Shown here piece by piece: positions 20,615 to 30,399 of a DNA stretch of 64,000 nucleotides. This stretch comes from Prorocentrum cordatum (Eukaryota; Sar; Dinophyceae; Prorocentrales; Prorocentraceae). The position numbers were made by a program, and so were the translations under genes. The DNA lies in the NCBI GenBank assembly GCA_963575745.1, contig CAUYUJ010000736.1:447501-511500 (forward strand), read 5' to 3'. The notes beneath the pieces were generated by a model. That model made no database searches. It saw only the letters and a list, made by a program, of their open reading frames with translations, and was not told where the DNA came from. Within the stretch, counting starts at the first letter, position 1; every line of letters begins with the position of its first letter.

Positions 20615-20740
20615 AAAAACGCCATGAGCATAGCCTTTTGGAGCTTCGCGCGGATTTCTCGGATCGGCGCTAGGGTCCAGCGCGGATCCGAGCAATCCTC
20701 GCGGACCTCCAAAAGTTTTTGCTTATGCAGTTGTTGCTCA
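20615..20740. mobile_element. Introner-like foldback element, copy 5 (compact)
   Basis: A nearly loop-free hairpin. The left arm is GAGCATAGCCTTTTGGAGC, GCGCGGATTTCTCGGATCGG and CGCTAG. The right arm is GGTCCAGCGCGGATCCGAGC, AATCCTCGCGGACCTCC and AAAAGTTTTTGCTTATGC. The GGCGCC-rich centre present in other copies is missing, so this may be an internally deleted copy or the minimal form. It sits between dispersed repeats D and G. Confidence 0.75.
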
Positions 20741-21159
20741 AGTGGCGCCTTTGGGACACCGCGGAGCGCCCCAAGGGCGCCACCTTAGGCAGCACTGGCG
20801 AGCTGAGAGCAGCCGGGACTAACTCTGGGGCCTACCAGCCCAAAGTCTCGCCAACCCAGACATCCGACGTCGCGTTTGTTTCGCGACGCGGTTCCCCAAA
20901 GGTTTGGACCCCTTCCCAGGGGCCAGCTTTCCCATTCCCAGTCATTTTGTTGACGATCTTGGCCCATTGAGGGCTCCCAGAGGCCAAAATTGCCGAAAAA
21001 TGTTTGTCGCGTTTGTTTCACGGCGCAAGATGTCAAAGCAGGATCCGCCTGGCCAGAATCGGTGATACAGACTCAAGATGTCTCGACCCCCTCCCAGGAG
21101 GCAGCTTTTCGTCCCCGATGCATTTCTGATGGCCCTGGAAATCGGGGTAGAGCCCGGGA

Positions 21160-21440
21160 GTGACAAGTTCAATTCGCGCGCGCGCCCCACATCCGATTCA
21201 CCGACGTTGGACCGTGTCCGCGCCCGCGAGGTAAGAGCGCGGCGATCCTCGGCCCAGGGGTCGGCACGGCCAGGATGGGCGAGGTGGACCCGTGCTTGAT
21301 AGCCCAGGGGCGAGAGAGAAGCGCACCCCGCACGCCGAGATCGGGATAGAACGCCCGGACTGAATGCGTCGATCCGCGCGTGGCCTCAGCTCGCGCGCGC
21401 GCGCCCCGCATCCGCTCCACCGACCTCGGATCGGTATCGT
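21160..21440 (+). repeat. Two direct copies of a CGCGCGCGCCCC block
   Basis: CGCGCGCGCCCCACATCCGA with TTCACCGACGTTGGACCG (about 21175) recurs about 225 bases on as CGCGCGCGCCCCGCATCCGC with TCCACCGACCTCGGATCGG. No gene seen. Confidence 0.55.
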
Positions 21441-21697
21441 TCAACCAAATCCCCATCCCCATACCCATCCCCCTTCGAGGCCCCCACCAAATTACCACCC
21501 CAATTGGGGATACACCTCTCGAAACCCGAAGGGAACGACCTGTATCCCCATCTAGGGGGGCTAAATCGGTCAGTGGGACCCAGGCCACGCCGCTGGGGAT
21601 GGGGATCGGTTAAACGATACTCATCGGACCCGTGCCCGCGACCGAGCCAGCCAAACAAGGCTGCGCCGATCCTGGGCGCAGCATCGACGCGGCCCGC

Positions 21698-21760
21698 CCC
21701 GGAAAGTTTGGGGCGCAGCTGGCGTCCGCCGTGGCCATCGACGGCGCGGGCTCCCGCGGT
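21698..21760 (+). pseudogene. Decayed duplicate of glycosidase exon 22498-22709 (5' part)
   Basis: GGGCGCAGCTGGCGTCCGCC then CATCGACGGCGCGGGC matches the first ~55 bases of the exon at 22498 (GGCGCAGCTGGCGTCCCCCG, GTCGACGGCGCAGGC). The similarity then breaks off, leaving no usable frame. It looks like a partial exon duplication 0.8 kb upstream of the intact copy. Confidence 0.55.
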
Positions 21761-22204
21761 CAGCCAGCTCGATCTAATCTCGATATCGGGCACCAGGCCG
21801 CTGCATTGTAGCTTCGGTTCGTCCTCTTGCGGCGCGAATGAGTGCGAAGCATCCGAGGCTGCACCCCAACCGCAGCGGAACGGTGGGCCACGCATAGCAG
21901 TAAAACATCCAGCGAAGCACACGAATAGCAGCGAAGGTGCAGAGGCGGGTCGAGAAGTAGGAGGCCGGCTAGATGGGACAGAAGTGAGAGCACGGCCATG
22001 TTCACCTTAGCGTATGTTTTGCCGGTGACCGTGGCTGTCCGGACCAAACATATGCAGCGGAAGCTCTGGCGAGAGCACGATTCCTTGACGAATTTTGTGA
22101 GGAAGTCTCGGGCAAACGGCTGCCGGACTGGCGATCCAGGGCTCCCGGTCCCCCTTGTGGGACTCTTCGCCGGGAGCCTTGAGACGGGGGTCAATGCAAA
22201 CGGG

Positions 22205-22390
22205 GGTCAGCCAGAGCACCCGATCTCGCAGGATCCTGCGGGGCCAGAGTCGCATTGACCCGGGCTTGGGTGCAGGATCCTGCAGGATCTTGCAGGATCC
22301 CTCGCATTGACCCCGATTTGGGCGCAGGATCTTGCAGGATCTTGCAAGTCCTGACTGACCCGGGTCTGGATTGACCCGGGTCAGAAGATC
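22205..22390 (+). repeat. CAGGATCTTGCAGGATC / TGACCCGGGTC repeats
   Basis: Tandem TGCAGGATCTTGCAGGATC units alternate with CGCATTGACCCGGGCTTGGG and the palindromic TGACCCGGGTCA. Period roughly 65 bases, three irregular copies. Confidence 0.7.
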
Positions 22391-22497
22391 CCCGACTTCT
22401 GTGGTGCTCTCTGACAACCATGAGAACCCTCTAGCGAAACCCGATCGGGGGACGTCCACGTCTCGAGCCAGTCGCTGCCGCATAGCTTTCTCTGCAG

Positions 22498-22709
22498 TCT
22501 GGCGCAGCTGGCGTCCCCCGGGCCGTCGACGGCGCAGGCGCCATCGCCCACGCGGTCGACAAGCGCTCCGCAGCCGGCGCGGGCAGCTGGGCGAGCAGCA
22601 CGTCCGCGCTGGCCGCGGTGCGCTACCGGACGATGGCGGACGGCTGGGGCAGCGAGCTGGCCGCCTTCCGGGCCGAGTACCTGCTGAGCGACAACTGGGA
22701 GCCCCGACG
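22498..22709 (+). CDS. Glycosidase gene, middle exon
   Basis: This begins after a good acceptor (CATAGCTTTCTCTGCAG) and ends before CG|GTAAAA. The frame reads VDGAGAIAHAVDKRSAAG then GSWASSTSALAAVRYRTMAD, GWGSELAAFRAEYLLSDNWE. This is the DUF5054 pattern of a G-A-I-x-x-L/V-D turn followed by a Y...Y helix before the gKPn motif. Nearly every codon ends in G or C. The exon is on the same strand and in the expected order after 18185-19600. Its junctions to the neighbouring exons do not resolve cleanly by eye: the phase at the 3' side does not match the best acceptor near 23938. Confidence 0.6.
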
Positions 22710-22779
22710 GTAAAAGGCTGCGGGCTGCGCACGGACAGGCCCTCCAGGTAGCCCCGGCTGGCCTCGACAAGCCCCCCGA

Positions 22780-23110
22780 GCAGCCCCAGCTGGCCTCCGC
22801 CGGCTCCCCGAGTAGTCCGGGGCCGTCTGAGCACCCCGACGCCGCCTCCGGTGGCGCCACTGGGGCGCTCCGCGCCCCGGGGCTTTGAGGTGTTACGATC
22901 GCCTTGGGCTGCTCGGGGGGGGCTGTTGAGGGCAGCCAGGACTACTCGGGGTGCCTGTCGGAGCCAGCCAGGACTACCTGTGGGGGGCGGTCTGTGCGCA
23001 ACCCAGAGCATTGACCAAGGCCCCAGCTCCGACGCCAGTGGCCCGAGCCCCCCAGATCTCGGACGATCTGATTTTGTTCAGCCGGCGGCGTTTTCTTGAT
23101 TTCGGCTCTC
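22780..23110 (+). repeat. Dispersed repeat G, copy 1
   Basis: Contains GGTGGCGCCACTGGGGCGCT, CTGTTGAGGGCAGCCAGGAC, TACTCGGGGTGCC and GGGGGGCGGTCTGTGCGCAA. Related copies lie at 23390-23620 and 61290-61460, with a short reversed piece at 20740-20830. Confidence 0.65.
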
Positions 23111-23389
23111 GGGGGCCGTTTTCGGGCGGCCATCGAAGTTGGTCTGGGTCTTGGGCGGCAAGCAACCTCCCGGGAAGCGGTCGGGACCGCCGTGGCCCCC
23201 GCGATGGAAAAATACAGACTGGCGGATGTCAGGGCCTGGCGCATCGGAAAAAGGAGGCGCCTTGTTCTTCGGCTTTGCTGGGTCTCTCCGACGGCTGGCC
23301 TCGGGCCCCAGGGCCGACAGGAAGCGACTGGCGAGAAGCAGTACGGCATCGGAGGCCTGGGTGGGCGACGCCTGGGGCTGGTAGCCCCC

Positions 23390-23620
23390 CTGGGGCAGTC
23401 CTGGCTGGCCTCCGCAGGCCCCGCTGGCCTCAGCAGGCCCCGCGAGCAGCCTGGGGCAGTCTCCACACACCCGTGCCGCAGCAGGTGGCGCCCCTGGGGC
23501 GCTCCGCAGTGTCCCAGCTGCGCCGCTGGAGACCGCCCGGGACGATCCTGGGGGCCTGTTGAGGCCGGCTGGGACTGCCTCCGGGGGGCTGTCTCTGTGC
23601 AGCCTCAGGAATTGCCACCC
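23390..23620 (+). repeat. Dispersed repeat G, copy 2
   Basis: GGTGGCGCCCCTGGGGCGCT, CCTGTTGAGGCCGGCTGGGA and CCGGGGGGCTGTCTCTGTGC follow the same order as copy 1, about 600 bases downstream. Confidence 0.65.
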
Positions 23621-23936
23621 GCTGCCGCGGAAAAAGCACGGCCTCGTGGGACCAAACGCGACCAGCAGAGCTCTCGGCCCCACCTGCCAGCCCCATCTGT
23701 CGAGCCCGACCGACCCGTGAGGGCCCCAGGACCTGCGACGGGGCACGCACGCCTGTCGCATTCGTGCCACGACGCCCAGATCTGAAGTATCGGAGGCGAC
23801 GGTAGGGGCGATCAGCCTGGGGGGGAGTAACAGTATCCAGGGGTGCCGATGGTCCATGTCTTCTGTGAGGCTCCCCAGCGAATAAATGTATTGATCACCC
23901 CTGGGCTACGTATTCGCCCCTATCGTCGACGCCGAG

Positions 23937-24097
23937 AGGAGTACGGGAAGCCCAACTGCAACGGCACCGCAGGCTGTCTCAGCAGCCTCTCCGCGGCCAC
24001 GCTCACTGGCCTCTGGAGGGATGCGGAGAACACGTCGTTGATGGTAGGCATGCAGCTGCCTGCCCTGCTCCACGAGGAGTTCGGCGCTCCGAGTCAG
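23937..24097 (+). CDS. Glycosidase gene, middle exon with gKPn and GAP motifs
   Basis: The frame reads EEYGKPNCNGTAGCLSSLSA, then LTGLWRDAENTSLMVGMQL and PALLHEEFGAPSQ, and stops at a donor, CAG|GTGTGA (24098). The K-P-N/G motif followed about 45 residues later by lP..L...FGAP is typical of the DUF5054 region after the exon at 22498. Codons are G/C-ending. The acceptor is uncertain: an AG lies at 23938, and a pyrimidine-rich one at 23878 is also in phase. The next recognised exon is 10.9 kb away, and about 25 residues of the family pattern are missing between them. Confidence 0.6.
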
Positions 24098-24117
24098 GTG
24101 TGAATGAGTAGTCAGGA

Positions 24118-24440
24118 TGAAGAGGAGAAGCAGGAGGAGGGGCAGGGAGGAGGAGACAGTAGGAGGAGTCAGGAGGAGGAGGAGGAGGAGGAGGAGGAGG
24201 AGGAGGAGGAGGGGGAGGGGAAGGGGAGAGGAAGAGGAGGAGGAGGAGGAGGAGGAGGAGGGGAGGAAGGGGAGGAGGAGGAGGAGGAGGAGGAGGAAGA
24301 GGAGGAGGAGGAGGAGGAGGAGGAAGAGGAGGGGGAGGGGGAGGGGGAGGGGGAGTAGTCAGGAGGGGGAGGATGAGGAGGAGGAGGTGGATGAGGAGAA
24401 GGATGGGGAAGTCGGAAGAGGAGATGGGCGAGCCTGACTG
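24118..24440 (+). repeat. (GGA)n purine tract
   Basis: About 300 bases of GAGGAGGAGG within the large intron. Glu-rich frames across it are by-products. Confidence 0.85.
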
Positions 24441-24580
24441 CTTGACCTGCTTGAACTGCCTGGCCCTTTCTCCATCTTCCCACACCCTCCTCGCCCCCCC
24501 ACCTGCTCCCTCCTCCAACGGCTCCTTCTCCCCTGTCTCCAACCTGCTCCAACCGTCATCTCTCCTCCTCATCCTCCTCT

Positions 24581-24602
24581 TCTGTCGTCATTTTGGCTCA
24601 AG
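24581..24602 (+). other. Relict spliced-leader sequence 1
   Basis: Matches the 22-base dinoflagellate spliced leader at 19 of 22 positions, including the unbroken 3' core CATTTTGGCTCAAG (24589-24602). Mature mRNAs in this group carry this leader, and genomic relics mark genes that returned to DNA by reverse transcription. The sequence downstream contains coding-like pieces, as expected for a retrocopy. The leader gene itself would be followed by a donor GT; here AGCTATCG follows, so this is not an SL RNA gene. Confidence 0.65.
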
Positions 24603-25112
24603 AGCTATCGAGCCTACTGAGTGGTTCTTCGTGGCCGCGCGCGCCCACCCGCGAGAGGGGCCCGCTGTGATGGAGGCGCCTGCTGAATGCGAGTGGCCTG
24701 CCTCTTCTCCACTTTCGGCTCCCAGCTCCGCGTGGCCGCTGTTGCGTGCGCAGATCAGCTTTGCCGAGCTGCACATCCCGGGTGGCCGCCTCGGCCGTGG
24801 GGCCTCGCTCACCACCGCTCCACGAAGCCGCCGCGAGCGGGATACCGGGCATACGATTTATCGTAGCGCTCCTGGGAGGGCACTCCTGGAAGCGGATGTG
24901 GCTGACAAGGTTGGCGTGAAGCGCACGGCCCACTGCAAGGCCTTCCGCCACATCCTTGACAAAGATGGGCTTGCGCACGGGGCTGCTGCACTCCGAACGC
25001 TTCGTCGTAGGGCGCTCACTCCTGCTGGCCCTGCGGTTGCTCCACCGACAATGGTGCTGGCGGACGCCGCCAAGCACCATCACCACGCGCTACGAGGACA
25101 AGCTGTGCCGGC
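24603..25112 (+). pseudogene. Putative retrocopy body after SL relict 1
   Basis: Directly downstream of the leader relict, protein-like pieces occur in more than one + frame: MEAPAECEWPASSPLSAP and KAFRHILDKDGLAHGAAALR in one, STITTRYEDKLCRLLDACW in another with G/C-ending codons. Frame changes suggest a decayed processed copy. The source gene is not recognised. It lies wholly inside the intron between 24097 and 34952. Confidence 0.35.
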
Positions 25113-25988
25113 TGCTAGACGCCTGCTGGAAGCCGAGACCATGCTGGACATCGGGACCGTGCTGGAGATCAGGACCGTCCTGGAGTTCGGGATCACGCCG
25201 GACATCAGGACCGCGATGGGGAACGGGACCCTGCGGGAGATCTCGACCATGTTGTGCGACGGGGCCATGCTATTGGTCCTCGTCCATGCTGGGCTGATGC
25301 AGCTGCCGACGGCGACGACAAGTTCGCGGATATTCTGAAGCAACTGGAGCAGATGGAGCGGTCCATCAACTTTTGTTCCTCTTGCTCTGCTACGTAGGAG
25401 CCTGAGGACCACTGCGCCGCCGCACTGAGTGCGCAGGGGTCGTGGCGGCCCTCACCCTCGGGCATCCCCCCCTCGTGGTTCGACCCCGCCCACCACGCGC
25501 AGGCCAAGGATTTCGCCTGCGACCTCGAGGAGGTCGATGGAAGCAATCGTTCTGGCGCCGGTTGTGCTCTCTTGGATTCCGGCGGCGATCCTCATGGCGC
25601 TGGCGGCGTTGATTCGGTCCACGGCGATGCCTCTCTGCTTAGTGCCGGTGGCGCTCCACGGGGTGGCGGCGGCGACGATCTATCTGACGCTGACCGTTCT
25701 CTACTGGATGCTGGGGGCGACTCTCACGGTGCTGGCCATGTGGGTCAGGACGATGGCGATACTCTGCGGGAGGCTCGAGGCGATCCACCGGCTCCTCGGG
25801 ATGGCCACCCAGGCTCTGCGGGTCGGCTTGCGGCCCTTCCTGGACATGCCGCACGCTTGGAGGTCGGCAGTTTCCATTACCTGAAGCACCTCAAGGTGGA
25901 ACCGAAAATTGCTACAATTAAAATTTGCGCTTCTTTCCGAAGTGTGATCTTGGAGACGATTGCCTGCAATCGTATCTCGTGGATGTGA
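25113..25988 (+). CDS. Asp/Gly-rich open frame interrupted by one TAG
   Basis: One + frame stays open for about 290 codons apart from a single TAG at 25395-25397. Before it are hexapeptide-like repeats (DHAGHRDRAGDQDRPG) and DDKFADILKQLEQMERSI. After it come DHCAAALSAQGSWRPSP, WFDPAHHAQAKDFACDLEEV and a long D/G/H-rich tail with LLDAGGDSHGAGH. The frame closes at 25986-25988. A shifted frame over 25536-25860 reads hydrophobic (LMALAALIR, LTVLYWMLGATLTVLAM) with better G/C-ending codons, so the true frame there is undecided. It could be part of the retrocopy begun at 24581 or an independent element. No family recognised. Confidence 0.3.
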
Positions 25989-26128
25989 CGGAGGTGGCGG
26001 CGCGCAATGAGCGCAGGAGGTCGTTGTCTTTTTTCCCTGACTTCGTGGCGGTGACCCCTACGGCATCTTCGCTGCGGCACGCGCGTGCCGCGGGCTGCTC
26101 GGATGCCGCGAGGTGTTGCTCGATCATT

Positions 26129-26720
26129 TTAGGGTTGTTTTGCCGATGGAAGCTTTCTCCGAGGTGCGCGAGTCGGACTCAGCGAGGCGACGGCGTCATG
26201 CGCCCCGCTGGCGGGGTCGGTTGCAAGCATGCTGGGACGGGTAGCGTCGCGGACGACAGCAAAGACAGAGAGCGCGAAGTGGACGGAGGGCGAAGTACAC
26301 GACAGGACGATGCAGAGCAGCCAGGTGGCCTTGACCTTCAGGTTCTCCACGTTGCTGCTGATGACGGCGGTCGGGTCATGCACGGCGCCCCCAACGTTGC
26401 AGGGTCCAATCGTCGCAACGTTGCGGGTGCCCTTCTGGCTGATACTGGCGATGGACACCGGGACAGTGATAACCTCAACGGCAGGCATGATGATGCATTC
26501 CTTGCACGACTGGGCGAAGCTAGCGGCGAGACGATGGCAGGCGGGGACGGCGCTCCTGACCCTGAGGGTAGAGTCTTCGGCGATGAGTGCGCCCGACGGG
26601 ACGCTGGCGCGACGCGGGAAGGTTGCTCTCCTCGCCGAGGCGACCACAATCGACACAGCGCAGAGCAAAAGGGATACCCTCTGGTCGTGGGCAGCGTGAG
26701 CGAGATGGAGGCATTGCTGA
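26129..26720 (-). CDS. Possible membrane-protein exon or remnant
   Basis: The minus strand reads coherently: RVSLLLCAVSIVVASA, SFAQSCKECIIMPAVEVITV, VHDPTAVISSNVENLKVK and ATWLLCIVLSCTSPSVHFAL. That is three hydrophobic segments separated by short loops. The layout faintly recalls choline-transporter-like (SLC44) proteins, but no diagnostic motif is clear. The + strand is also open across 26229-26699 and partly hydrophobic, so the strand is not certain. No start codon or splice sites chosen. Confidence 0.28.
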
Positions 26721-27414
26721 ACGACCTCGCGACAGAGCGGCCCTGTCCCTCGACGGCGCTGCACGCCCCGACGCCGCTGCACGTCGCGTCGGCGATGGGT
26801 GCGAACGCCTGTCCGGCGACTCTGCGGATTCTGAACGGATTCTTCCACGCGCTGGAAATGGCGGCCACGTTGCTACACTGCTGACTGGCGAACTGCACGG
26901 CGGAGGCGGGCGCTTTTTGCAGCCCCATGGCCCCCCAGGCGCTTGCTATTTTCAGCGCTTTGATATTCCCCAGCCCCGCCACTGCAGCAAGGCCCTCGCC
27001 GCGGCAGCCGAGGGCCTGGCCCTGCGCGCGGCGGGGCGCATTCGATCAGCCTCGAGACGCCCAGCGTCGGAAGCCATTATGGCTGACGCTTCGCTGGGCG
27101 ACGCTGCGCGTCTGCAGCGAACGCCCCGGCAGATGGGCAAGGATTCGCCTGCTCCAGAAATGGCGATCTCGGCGCAGCGGTTCAGCACTTGCGCAGTGCC
27201 CCGCGGCGGCGGTGCGCTGCCCCCCCCTCTGACGGTTCTGCCGTCGTTGGCGCGCTGGCGGTGGTCAGCGGGGCCTGCTGTGACAACGTTCCCGCCTCCC
27301 CCCCGAGCCCCGGGCCAACTTCCGCACGGCGGTGAGGACAGGCCCCGCGAGGGCCGCGGGCGGGGCCGACCGCGCAGCCTAGGCGGGTGGATTGGGTGCC
27401 CTTGCCAGCGACGT
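26720..27414. other. GC-rich intronic sequence, no gene recognised
   Basis: Frames are open on both strands. On the minus strand 26870-26980 reads LKIASAWGAMGLQKAPA and QQCSNVAAISSAWKNPF, which could extend the feature at 26129-26720. Nothing decisive. Confidence 0.35.
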
Positions 27415-27735
27415 GGCCTCCTCCTCCTCCTCCTCCTCCTCATCCTCCTCTCCTCCTCCTCCTCCTCCTCCTCCTCCTCCTCCTCCTCCTCCTCCTCCTC
27501 CTCCTCCCTCCCGACTCTCTCTCTCTCTCTCACGCCGCCTGCGTCCTCGGCGGATGCGCCCCCGCTGCGGCCTGGGCGCAGCAATGGCCGCTTGCCCCAG
27601 CGCCAGCCGCGGCGATAGGCAGGCAGGACTGACCTCTCTTACGCTGGTCTCCTCCTCCTCCTCCTCCTCCTCCTCCTCCTCCTCCTCCTCCTCCTCCTCC
27701 TCCTCCTCCTCCTCCTCCTCCTACTCTCTACTCGT
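27415..27735 (+). repeat. (CCT)n pyrimidine tracts
   Basis: Two tracts, 27415-27510 and 27648-27725, of nearly pure CTCCTC with a (TC)n stretch between them near 27512-27530. Confidence 0.85.
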
Positions 27736-27839
27736 CCCCCTCCTCCACCTCCTGCTCCTCTTCCTCCCCCCCCCCCCATCCCCCCCTCCCCCTCCCCCCC
27801 CCCCTCCTCCTCGTCCTCCTCCTTCCTCCTCCCCCTGCT

Positions 27840-30120
27840 CCTCCGCCTCCTCCTCGAGCGCGAGCCGGACTTGCGTTTCCTCTGCCGGGCGCGCAAGGGG
27901 ACGTTTTGGTGCTGCCATTACGAGCGCGCGGCCCGCGAAGGCCGCGGGAGGGATGGAATCTCACCGCGGTTGGCCTCGCGAGCGCGCAGAGCCAAAGTTG
28001 GGCGGACGGTTTGCGAGGGGGGTCACTCTGAGCCCGCTGTCTTTCGCTCCCAGGCAGGAGCCCTCAAGATCCTGATGCGATGGTGAGAGGGGCGAACAAG
28101 CCTGCCAGTAGGCTCTCTTCACGGGCCTCATGCTTAGCGGCCGCTCTGCGACGCGGCCGCCCCTGCACGGCGTCGGTCGAGCAGGGCGGGCGTTCGCATT
28201 GGTGGATCGTTTCGGCGCGCTGCTGCGCTCAGCGCACGGCCCAACTATTTCTCCGTCGGCCCACGCAGACGGCAAAAGACTGAGATGAGCTCGCCTCCTA
28301 CATGTTGACCTACTTGGGCATCGGACCGTTCGATTTCTACCTTGTCTGCAAGTCGACGCTGGACGCGCCGCAGGGAGGTCTCGACGCGCGCGCGCCCGGG
28401 GGGGGCACTTGAGGCCACATGCGGAGCCCTTGCTCTGGAGTGCGACCAACGTGTTAGAAGAGCTGGGCGCTCGACTTGGCGGGGGGCGAAAGCCTGCCAG
28501 AACGTTGACCGGCATGCTAAGCTCGGAGCTCTCACGCACGGGATGACGGATAAGCACGCACCCTCGTTTATTTTGAGCATGCAGGGATTTTGCCGCGAAG
28601 GCTGGGAGGGGGGAGGTTGGTTCGAGGCGTTGATTTCCGCCGATGGCCAATCTAGGCAGGACAGCGTTGGCCGAGCAAAGGAGCGCAGCGAGAACAGCCA
28701 GGAGCCACCTGCAGAGTTGAGACCGTTTCGAGGGAGGGGGGAGTAATGTTTTGCATTCGGCGGGGGGCACGTCGTTCAGGGGTCCGTTCTGGGCGAGCGC
28801 TGCGCAAGCGCTGCCCGGAGATCTTCGCGAGCCCCGGAGTCCGTTCTCAGACGCAGAGAACGCGGGATGGCAAGCACCCGCACGACAGTCCTACGACCAA
28901 GTCTCTCGCGCTCGTTCCCCCAGGGCCTCTGAGCCTTTCGGCCCGCGCTGAGACCGAGACGGTGGTCACCTCATGTTGCGAGGCCGATGCAGCCATTCTG
29001 ATCCCGGCGGGGAGAAGTTCCCCCTCTCCCAGGATTGCCTAGTCGAGCTTCAGCGCCGGCTTCCCTCGGCTTACTGGGGCCCGAGCTCCCCGGGGCGAAG
29101 GCTTCGGGGGAGCGCGTCGCATCCGAGTTTCCAGACAGAGGATCTGGGGCCTCGGTTGGCGAGCTGCTCCGAGTCGCTACCCGCATTCCACCTCCGCCTC
29201 CTCCACGTCGCGGCGCAGCGCTCGATGGCGCAGGTCAGGGACAGTAAGTTGTCGGAGTTTGACTTGGCAACCGCCGAGCTGATGGCTGCGCCAAGCGCGG
29301 CGCCCACCTAGCTGCAGCGGATGCCAGTTCCGCGAACTTTGTCGAGGGGCGTCTGCTGGTCGCAGCGCAACATGCAAGTTGGCGGTTAAGATGGCCGCGA
29401 AGCTTGTCACGGAAGGGGCCAGCCCTCCTGCTGCCGATTCCTTCCTTGCCGCTGCCGCGGCCGAGGGGGCGGCAGAGGTTGGGGGGTCCGAGGAGGTCCA
29501 GGTTTGGGGCGGGCTAGGACGAGCACTTCGGTTTGGGCCCAAGGAGGCCGCGGGAGGTCAACGAACACGCGGAGCATGCGGTCTCGGAGGCGGGCGCCCC
29601 TGGAGGCTGTTTTGCACGACCTGCTATGCGTTTGGCCGCTCATTCGGCTCGCGGGCGTCTGAGAGGCCTTTTGCATCCTTCCGATCCGCGCGTCGCCCTC
29701 GATGGGCCCCGCGCCCCATCTGCGACTACCTAAAGAGCGCTGGTCCGCGAACTTTGGCGCGGCGCCCGAGGGCGGCGCTGGCTGGCGCGCGAGGCTCCAC
29801 CCCTTTGCGAAGCCGCTCTCTCTCTCCGCGCCAGATGGCGCTCCGACTGCGCGCCCCCGCGCTCGGTGCCGAGTTCCGAGCTGGGGCAGAGGAACCCGGG
29901 GGGGGGGGGCGCGCGCTCGCGCGGCGCTCGGAAGCCCACGCACGCTGGGGCGGGCCCGAGGCCGAGCCCGACGACGCGCGAGGTTGATTTTTCGGGGGCG
30001 GGGGGGGGCCCGTCGGCGGGCCCAGGCAGGGCCGCCACCCCCCGCCCGGGAACAAGAAAATGTTTTTGTCGGTGGGCGCGCCCTCCGTTTGTCCATTTTC
30101 TTTCTCCCCTGATTATTCCC
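27840..30120. other. Long intronic stretch with weak coding hints only
   Basis: On the minus strand near 28620-28710 is a hydrophobic stretch (LCRWLLAVLAALLCSANA) with no in-frame ATG close by. On the + strand near 29170-29310 is MAQVRDSKLSEFDLATAELM, ending in a stop. Each is too isolated to call a gene. The rest is GC-rich without motif. Confidence 0.35.
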
Positions 30121-30134
30121 TTTGTGGGCGTCTG

Positions 30135-30250
30135 ACTTCCTCCTCCTCCTCCTCCTCCTCCTCCTCCTCCTCCTCCTCCTCCTCCTCCTCCTCCTCCTCC
30201 TCCTCCTCCTCTTCCTCCTCATCCTCCTCCTCCTTCTCGCCCTCCTTCTT
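30135..30250 (+). repeat. (CCT)n pyrimidine tract before SL relict 2
   Basis: Long run of TCCTCCTCC ending TTCTTCTCCTGCC, immediately upstream of the second spliced-leader relict. SL relict 1 likewise follows a CT-rich stretch. Confidence 0.85.
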
Positions 30251-30255
30251 CTCCT

Positions 30256-30277
30256 GCCGTAGCCGTTTTGGCTCGGG
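30256..30277 (+). other. Relict spliced-leader sequence 2
   Basis: Matches the dinoflagellate spliced leader at 19 of 22 positions (GCCGTAGCC, one change, TTTTGGCTC, two changes, G). All three differences are A to G. It is followed by GC-rich 5'-UTR-like sequence and then by the decayed membrane-protein frame at 30400-31860. It lies in the same intron and orientation as relict 1. Confidence 0.6.
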
Positions 30278-30399
30278 CTTTTTCCGCGGGCCCCCCGCTT
30301 CCGGATTCTTCCTCGGCGCGCCCTGCGACCTCAGATTCACGGGGCAACGCGGCGGGCGCGAGTGAGGGGGGGGCGGGGCTTTGGGCCCAACGGGAACGG

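Noticed and set aside
28620-28770. Possible minus-strand signal peptide (LCRWLLAVLAALLCSANA)
   Set aside because: No in-frame ATG nearby, and the hydrophobic run follows a CTGCAG that could be anything. No supporting downstream domain.
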